Shown: positions 6,244 through 10,859 of the stretch, piece by piece
Layout of the letters: the number at the start of each line of letters is the position of its first letter
Position numbering within the stretch: position 1 is the stretch's first letter
NCBI GenBank assembly: GCA_028694275.1
Contig: JAQUTS010000048.1
Location: forward strand, 1-10,859
DNA from: Candidatus Gastranaerophilales bacterium
Lineage (GTDB): Bacteria; Cyanobacteriota; Vampirovibrionia; Gastranaerophilales; CAJFVJ01
Reading direction: 5' to 3'
DNA: 10,859 nt
The notes under the pieces: generated by a model
Databases searched by the model: none
Told to the model about the DNA's origin: nothing
What the model saw: only the letters and a program-made list of their open reading frames with translations
Made by a program: the position numbers and the translations under genes

Positions 6244-6399
6244 ATGGCCTTAATTACTAAAGAATCTAAAAAACAAAGTGAAAACAAATCAGACACTTTT
6301 TACAACTACATCGCAAAATTGCGCGCTGAAACCACAGTAAATGGAAGTGAAGTTAAAAAGAAATTTTCCTGGTATCAAAAAGTTCTAGGTTTGTTATAA
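6244..6399 (+). CDS. Small basic protein of 51 residues, unknown function
   Basis: The frame runs ATG 6244 to TAA 6397-6399. The product begins MALITKESKKQSENKSD, continues through TFYNYIAKLRAET, and ends KKKFSWYQKVLGLL. It is rich in Lys and Ser/Thr/Asn, has no signal peptide or transmembrane segment, and carries short aromatic and hydrophobic patches at residues 19-27 and 41-51 that could form amphipathic helices. I do not recognise a family. Reality is supported by the near-perfect ribosome site, the tandem terminator 17 bases after the stop, and the upstream promoter with a CRP-type operator, which together make a self-contained gene. Possible roles are a small regulator, a stress or growth-phase protein or a leader peptide; none is shown by the sequence. 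A second in-frame stop is absent, but TAATAAG at the end puts a second TAA one base after the stop. Confidence 0.75.
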   Translation: MALITKESKKQSENKSDTFYNYIAKLRAETTVNGSEVKKKFSWYQKVLGLL

Positions 6400-6415
6400 T
6401 AAGTAAATAGCTAAG

Positions 6416-6450
6416 AAGGTGCTACAGGCGCCTTTTTTAGTGCCTTTTTT
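6416..6450 (+). terminator. Terminator with two overlapping hairpin choices
   Basis: The left arm AAGGTGC (6416-6422) pairs with GCGCCTT (6428-6434) around TACAG, followed by T through 6438. The same left arm extended to 6424 can instead pair with TAGTGCCTT (6438-6446) in nine pairs with two G-U, followed by T through 6450. Both folds are hairpin plus U tract, so the element can stop transcription at either of two points. It closes the 51-codon gene. Confidence 0.8.
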
Positions 6451-6504
6451 ATGGGTGGAGTCATTTTTCGTGAGTGTTCTTTTTTAGTACAAAACTACTC
6501 CATA

Positions 6505-6549
6505 TTGACAATTTCAAACACCGATTTCTTATGTATAATATGTTATACT
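6505..6549 (+). promoter_or_regulatory. Probable promoter of the exported-protein gene
   Basis: A perfect TTGACA (6505-6510) and a perfect TATAAT (6534-6539) are present but 23 bases apart, too far to work together normally. TATAAT could use the weaker TTTCAA at 6512-6517 (16-base spacer). A further extended -10 form, TG-T-TATACT, ends at 6549. Starts near 6546 or 6556 would leave a leader of about 14-24 nt. A promoter here is likely because a terminator lies just upstream, but its exact boxes are uncertain. Confidence 0.5.
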
Positions 6550-6569
6550 ACAAGAAGATGGAGTCTAAA

Positions 6570-7028
6570 ATGATAAAAAGAATTTTAATCGGTACATTTT
6601 TACTGTTATTTATTGGTCTTGGAGTCCCTTCTTTCGCTGCGACGCAAACTGCAAAACCTGTTCAGTATGCGAGCGTTTCGCCTATACAGCTTGTTAATAA
6701 GCCTTCTGTTTATCTTGGAAAAAATGTAAAATTCGATGCAACATTCAATAAGTTTTCTACTTTGGGTCTTGATTATAAACCCGCATTGAGAAGTTCCAAA
6801 GATTATATTTCGTTTTTGGTCAAGCGTGAGGATGTTTCTGATCATATAGTTCCTTTGAGTGAATTAAAGATTTTTATAAAAAGAGCAGCCGCAGAAAAGC
6901 TTGTGGATTTAGAATCCGGTGATAAAATCGAAGTCAAAGGAAAGGTATTCTCAAATGCTCTTGGGGATGCTTGGATGGATGCAAATGAAGTTAAAAATTT
7001 ATCGCCAAAACCAATCAAAAAACCATAA
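6570..7028 (+). CDS. Small exported protein with possible OB-fold domain
   Basis: This 152-residue protein begins with a classical signal peptide: MIKR, a hydrophobic core at residues 5-18, then PSFA-A with cleavage after residue 23 or 24. The mature part is about 128 residues and alternates beta-strand-like stretches. VYLGKNVKFDATFNKF (48-62), KDYISFLVKR (77-86) and GDKIEVKGKVFS (117-128) are the look of a small OB-fold, as in bacterial exported OB-fold domains; this is inference from pattern, and no named family is recognised. It has no cysteine after the signal, so it is not a lipoprotein. The ATG at 6570 is preferred because GGAG (6560-6563) precedes it by six bases. Longer starts (6558 or further upstream) lack a ribosome site and would bury the signal peptide. 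The GH57-family gene follows after 30 bases with no terminator between, so the two are likely co-transcribed. Confidence 0.8.
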   Translation: MIKRILIGTFLLLFIGLGVPSFAATQTAKPVQYASVSPIQLVNKPSVYLGKNVKFDATFNKFSTLGLDYKPALRSSKDYISFLVKREDVSDHIVPLSELKIFIKRAAAEKLVDLESGDKIEVKGKVFSNALGDAWMDANEVKNLSPKPIKKP

Positions 7029-7058
7029 AAGATTCAGATAGCAGCGAGAATAGTTGAG

Positions 7059-9533
7059 ATGAGAGAACATACAAAATTTTTGACCATACATGGCCATTTT
7101 TATCAGCCGCCTAGAGAAAACCCGTGGCTTGATGCAATTGAGCTCCAAGAGAGCGCATTGCCTTGGCATGATTGGAATGAGAGAATCAACCGCGAATGCT
7201 ATAACCCAAACTCTGTCTCAAGGATAGTTGACGGGCATAACAAAATCATTGATATTGTCAACAATTACAAATATATGAGTTTTAATTTTGGTCCTACTTT
7301 GATGTCTTGGCTTGAGCAGTTTGCTCCTTTGACATATGAAAGAGTCATTCAGGCCGATATAGATAGTCGTGCTATGTATTCAGGGCATGGCAATGCAATT
7401 GCTCAGGTTTATAATCATATGATTATGCCTTTGGCAAATTTGCGCGATAAATACACCCAAACTATTTGGGGAATTAAAGATTTTGAGTCAAGATTCGGGC
7501 GTAAACCTGAAGGGATTTGGCTTGCTGAGACTGCTGTTGATGATCAGACGCTTGAAGTGCTCTATGATTGCGGCGTCAAGTATACTGTTTTGTCTCCTTA
7601 TCAGGCAGCAAAAGTTAAGGCGTTAGATGGTTCTGATTGGCATGATGTAAGTTGGGGTAATATTGATCCTGCAAGGGCATATCGTTATTTCATCAAAAAT
7701 AATCCTGAAAAATATGTAGATTTGTTTTTCTATGACGGTGCAATTTCTCGCTCCGTTGCTTTTGATAATTTGCTAAAAGATGGTAATAAATTTGTTCACA
7801 GGCTTCAAGAGGGCGTTTCTGAGCAAAGAGATTATGATCAGCTTGTCAATATCGGAACAGATGGCGAGAGTTATGGGCACCATACCAAATTTGGTGATAT
7901 GGCTTTGGCTTATGTTTTGGGCAAAAAAGCAAAAGAAGCCGGCTTTACGATTACAAATTATGCGGAATATCTTGAAAAATATCCTCCTGAATTTGAAGCT
8001 GATATCAAGCAGCCATCATCTTGGAGCTGTTTTCATGGTGTCGGAAGATGGCAAGATGATTGCGGATGTTCAACAGGCGGACATGGCGGATGGAACCAAA
8101 AATGGCGCAGACCTTTGCGTGATGCACTTGATTGGTTGCGTGATGAGCTGAGTGTTATTTATGAAAATTCTGCCTCTAAATATTTAAAAGAACCCTGGGA
8201 AGCTAGAGATGCTTATATCAATGTTATCCTTGATCGTAATGAATTGACGCTCAATAAGTTTTTCAAAAAACATCAGACCCATGAGCTCTCAGAAGAAGAA
8301 AAGACAGCGACTTTGAGACTTTTGGAAATTCAAAGAAATGCAATGCTTATGTATACAAGCTGCGGATGGTTTTTCTCCGAAATTTCAGGAATTGAAACAA
8401 CTCAAATTATGAAATATGCTGCCAGAGCTATGGAATTGGCGATTAATTTTTCTGATAAACCATTAGAAGAATCATTCTTGCAAATTTTGGAAAAAGCGCA
8501 AAGCAACATCCCTCAATACGGAAATGGGCGCGAAATATATGAAAAATTTGTCAAACCCGCTGTTGTTCACAGAAAGCAAATTGTAACTCAATGGGCACTC
8601 AAATCGCTCTATGAGGACCCTTGCGATGAGGAAAATATCTATTGTTATGCCATCGAAAAAATGGATTATCGTAAACTTCAAAAGAGCAATACAACACTTG
8701 CAGTCGGTCGTATCAAGGTAAAGAGCAAAATTACTTTGTCTGTTCAGGATTTTGTTTTTGCTGTATTGCGTTTTTCGGGTGGGGATTTTCACTGCGCGGT
8801 GAGTGAGTTTACATCTTCTCAAAAGTACAACAAAGTCAAAAAGGAACTTGTTGATAAATACACCCAAGAACCTTTGACAGAAGTAATAAGAACGCTTGAT
8901 GAACATCTTGATCGAAATTATTTTACTCTTGATGATATTTTCTTGGAAGAAAGACGCCATCTTTTGGGATTGCATCTGAATAACAAGGTCAGCAAGTTTT
9001 CAAGCAACTTCAGAACTATGTATGAAGAGAGCAGAAGAACGATTCTTCAACTTTCTGAGCTTGGGGTGGATATTCCTCCTGAGATGAAAATCGTTGCCAA
9101 GTACACCTTGAGTAAGGATTTCAATGCATTATTTGAGTCTGCCGATGATATTTTGGACAAGGATGTAATTCAAAATGCCACAGATATTATCAAAGAAGTC
9201 GATTCACTTAAGATAATTTTGGATACTAAAAGTGCGAGTAAGCTTTTTGAATCAGAGCTTTTGCGCAATCTTAGAAAACTCACCAAAAATATCGAGCTGC
9301 AAGAAACAGAAGTCGTTGCCGAAATACTTGAAACGGCGCAAGTTTTGAAAATAATTTTGGATTTGAATGAAGCTCAAAATATCTACTTTGAAAAAATATT
9401 CAGCAAAATGCCCGAAATTATGCAAATTACACTGAATTCCAAGGATTCAAAAATCAGACAGCTTGTGCGTAATTTGATTAAAATAGGCAAATTTTTGGAT
9501 ATTAATGTAGAAAGTTTCGAAAAACAGATCTAG
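7059..9533 (+). CDS. GH57 family glycoside hydrolase with DUF3536 region
   Basis: This 824-residue protein has an N-terminal GH57-type (beta/alpha)7-barrel catalytic region (about 7-400) and a long, mostly helical C-terminal region (about 410-820) of the DUF3536 type. Known GH57 enzymes act on alpha-glucans (amylase, branching enzyme, amylopullulanase, 4-alpha-glucanotransferase). Conserved region 1 is HGHFYQP (11-17). The probable nucleophile is E157 in IWLAE and the probable acid/base is D268 in IGTDGESYGHH. A Cys- and Gly-rich loop, CFHGVGRWQDDCGCSTGGHGG, spans about 324-344. Both catalytic carboxylates are present, so activity is expected. No signal peptide is seen, so the substrate is probably intracellular, such as glycogen or oligosaccharides; the exact substrate is unknown. 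The ATG at 7059 gives the usual short N-terminus, but its ribosome site (TTGAG) is poor. The stop overlaps the murE stop on the other strand. Confidence 0.88.
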   Translation: MREHTKFLTIHGHFYQPPRENPWLDAIELQESALPWHDWNERINRECYNPNSVSRIVDGHNKIIDIVNNYKYMSFNFGPTLMSWLEQFAPLTYERVIQADIDSRAMYSGHGNAIAQVYNHMIMPLANLRDKYTQTIWGIKDFESRFGRKPEGIWLAETAVDDQTLEVLYDCGVKYTVLSPYQAAKVKALDGSDWHDVSWGNIDPARAYRYFIKNNPEKYVDLFFYDGAISRSVAFDNLLKDGNKFVHRLQEGVSEQRDYDQLVNIGTDGESYGHHTKFGDMALAYVLGKKAKEAGFTITNYAEYLEKYPPEFEADIKQPSSWSCFHGVGRWQDDCGCSTGGHGGWNQKWRRPLRDALDWLRDELSVIYENSASKYLKEPWEARDAYINVILDRNELTLNKFFKKHQTHELSEEEKTATLRLLEIQRNAMLMYTSCGWFFSEISGIETTQIMKYAARAMELAINFSDKPLEESFLQILEKAQSNIPQYGNGREIYEKFVKPAVVHRKQIVTQWALKSLYEDPCDEENIYCYAIEKMDYRKLQKSNTTLAVGRIKVKSKITLSVQDFVFAVLRFSGGDFHCAVSEFTSSQKYNKVKKELVDKYTQEPLTEVIRTLDEHLDRNYFTLDDIFLEERRHLLGLHLNNKVSKFSSNFRTMYEESRRTILQLSELGVDIPPEMKIVAKYTLSKDFNALFESADDILDKDVIQNATDIIKEVDSLKIILDTKSASKLFESELLRNLRKLTKNIELQETEVVAEILETAQVLKIILDLNEAQNIYFEKIFSKMPEIMQITLNSKDSKIRQLVRNLIKIGKFLDINVESFEKQI

Positions 9534-10859
9534 ACTTTGAACAAAGCAAGAGCCCTTGTGACTTCTTCTCTGTCATCGAAGTGGATTGTTTCATCTTTCA
9601 AAATCTGGTAATCTTCGTGGCCTTTTCCTGCAATGACAACAATATCTTGAGGTTTGGCGATTTTGATTGCACGTTCAATTGCATCACGTCTGTCAATTTC
9701 TACAATGATTCTGTGGCTGTCAAGAGATTTTATCCCTGCCAAAACATCGGTTATGATTTGTTGAGGGTCTTCAGATCTTGGATTGTCGGATGTAATTATG
9801 ACTTTGTCTGCCAAATCATCGGCTATTTTTGCCATTTTAGGACGTTTGGTAGAATCTCGATCTCCGCCGCATCCAAACACACAGATGAGCTCTCCTCCTT
9901 GTTGCAAAAGCTGTTTGGATGCCGTCAAAACATTATCCAAACCATCAGGTGTATGGGCATAATCAACGATTATAAGCGGTTCTTTAGATACTACTTCAAA
10001 TCGTCCTGAAACATTTTTTGTATTCTCAAGGGCTTCTATGCAAGTGTCGATATCTACACCTGACAAAATCCCTGCGCACAAAGCAGCAAGGGCATTATAA
10101 ACGCTAAATTCGCCTGTCATTTGCAGGTTTATTTTTTTGTTTCCAAAAGGAGTGACACACTCAAAGCTTGCTCCAAATGAGGAATAATCAATGTTTTTGG
10201 CTATGATATCAGCTCTTTCATTATGGATTGAATAGGCCAAAACTTCTGCATCAGAAGGAGTTGCAGATAACATTTCCATAGCGTAATCATCATCGAGGTT
10301 TATTACCGCAAAGTGGTTTTCTTTTGAGTTTTTGAGCATTGAAAACAGTTTTGCCTTTGCTTTTGCATAATTTGTCATCGTAATATGATAATCGAGGTGA
10401 TCTTGTGTAAGATTGGTGAAAACCGCCCCGTTAAATTCACACCCTTCGATTCGATGTTGTTCCAAAGAGTGGGAGCTTACTTCCATCACTACGTTTTTTA
10501 GGTCATTTTCGACCATTTTTCTCAAAGTTGATTGAAGTTCAGGAGCCTGAGGCGTAGTATGTTTGGCATCCGTGTATTCGGCTTTGCTCGAAATCCTTTG
10601 CCCCAAAGTCCCTATAAGACCGCAGGGTTTGTTGACTTTTTCAAAGATATTTTCAATCAGGTGTGTGACTGTTGTTTTGCCGTTTGTGCCTGTCACACCG
10701 ATTAAGAACATTTCTTTTGATGCAAATCCATAAAACACATTGGACACTTGCCCAAGAGCCAAATTTGTATCTTCCACAAGCAAAATCGGCACATCAAGTT
10801 CAAGTTCTTGTTGTGCAATAATAGCGGCGGCACCTTTTTCGACAGCCATAGAAGCGTAT
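9530..10859 (-). CDS. murE: UDP-MurNAc-tripeptide synthetase MurE (meso-DAP type), 5' end cut
   Basis: MurE adds the third residue of the peptidoglycan stem peptide to UDP-MurNAc-L-Ala-D-Glu in the cytoplasm, using ATP. The frame stays open to the window edge, reading Tyr-Ala-Ser before the ATG at 10847-10849, so that Met is internal and the start lies beyond 10859. About 442 residues are visible of the usual 480-500. Numbered from that internal Met, the marks are GVTGTNGKTT (51-60, ATP loop), TTPQAPELQ (98-106) and NLTQDHLDYH (146-155). The lysine expected to be carbamylated is K165 in AKAKLF. Then come YAHTPD (297-302), GCGGDRD (326-332), DNPR (355-358) and GKGHEDYQ (408-415). DNPR with GKGHE is the established signature for meso-diaminopimelate, rather than L-lysine, as substrate. 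The C-terminus meets the GH57 stop codon with no terminator between. Confidence 0.96.
   Translation of the reverse strand, partial: YASMAVEKGAAAIIAQQELELDVPILLVEDTNLALGQVSNVFYGFASKEMFLIGVTGTNGKTTVTHLIENIFEKVNKPCGLIGTLGQRISSKAEYTDAKHTTPQAPELQSTLRKMVENDLKNVVMEVSSHSLEQHRIEGCEFNGAVFTNLTQDHLDYHITMTNYAKAKAKLFSMLKNSKENHFAVINLDDDYAMEMLSATPSDAEVLAYSIHNERADIIAKNIDYSSFGASFECVTPFGNKKINLQMTGEFSVYNALAALCAGILSGVDIDTCIEALENTKNVSGRFEVVSKEPLIIVDYAHTPDGLDNVLTASKQLLQQGGELICVFGCGGDRDSTKRPKMAKIADDLADKVIITSDNPRSEDPQQIITDVLAGIKSLDSHRIIVEIDRRDAIERAIKIAKPQDIVVIAGKGHEDYQILKDETIHFDDREEVTRALALFKV

Noticed and set aside
6231..6432. Pairing of the small gene's ribosome site (GGTGCC) with GGCGCC in its terminator
   Set aside because: Only six pairs over nearly 200 bases, competing with a much stronger local terminator hairpin; not enough to claim regulation.
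6474..6569. Longer N-terminus of the exported protein
   Set aside because: The upstream in-frame starts lack ribosome sites, would place 4-32 residues before a normal signal peptide, and run over the promoter boxes.
8472..8975. 167-codon open frame on the - strand inside the GH57 gene
   Set aside because: It lies wholly antisense to a strongly conserved coding region, its product is Phe/Ile/Lys-rich with no family marks, and no ribosome site is evident.
9581..10009. 142-codon open frame on the + strand inside murE
   Set aside because: It is antisense to conserved MurE C-terminal motifs and has no ribosome site or family resemblance.
1..10859. Mobile element, CRISPR array, phage or defence system, tRNA or rRNA
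   Set aside because: No transposase, integrase, regularly spaced repeats, long terminal repeats or tRNA cloverleaf was seen; gaps other than 5742-6243 are short and explained by promoters or terminators.

Overview
The window is an AT-rich bacterial chromosome segment made almost entirely of housekeeping genes, with one long non-coding gap. The best lineage guess is the non-photosynthetic cyanobacterial sister clade (Melainabacteria/Vampirovibrionia, gut Gastranaerophilales type). This is an inference from three things. coaD is followed directly by a coiled-coil gene resembling the cyanobacterial DivIVA-like division protein Cdv3. The base composition is low in GC. The MurE ligase carries the meso-diaminopimelate signature of a Gram-negative-type wall. 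No photosynthesis gene, mobile element, CRISPR array, tRNA or rRNA is visible.

Layout: (1) Positions 1-1813, + strand: the 3' part of panC, then coaD, then the Cdv3/DivIVA-like gene, which overlaps coaD by ATGA. A good internal promoter sits at the panC/coaD junction. The block ends in a strong hairpin (1831-1868) that can terminate transcription from both sides. (2) Positions 1867-5741, - strand: a compact operon read tlyA, nadK, recN, sugar O-acetyltransferase, with gaps or overlaps of only a few bases. (3) Positions 5742-6243: a 502-base AT-rich divergent control region. It holds a perfect CRP-type operator (TGTGA-N6-TCACA), a matching promoter at class I spacing, other inverted repeats and candidate promoters for the tlyA operon. 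(4) Positions 6244-6399: a 51-codon gene with an excellent ribosome binding site and its own terminator. (5) Positions 6570-9533, + strand: a small exported protein and a large GH57/DUF3536 glycosidase-family protein, probably co-transcribed. (6) Positions 9530-10859, - strand: murE, cut by the window edge, whose stop codon shares a CTAG palindrome with the stop codon of the GH57 gene.

Functionally, panC and coaD supply steps of coenzyme A synthesis. The Cdv3-like gene and murE point to division and wall synthesis. tlyA, nadK and recN combine rRNA methylation, NADP supply and DNA break repair, a grouping familiar from clostridia, where argR often lies among them; argR is absent here. The GH57 protein suggests alpha-glucan handling. 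The least explained part is the 5742-6450 region: a probable cAMP-receptor-type promoter driving a long leader and an unrecognised 51-residue basic protein.
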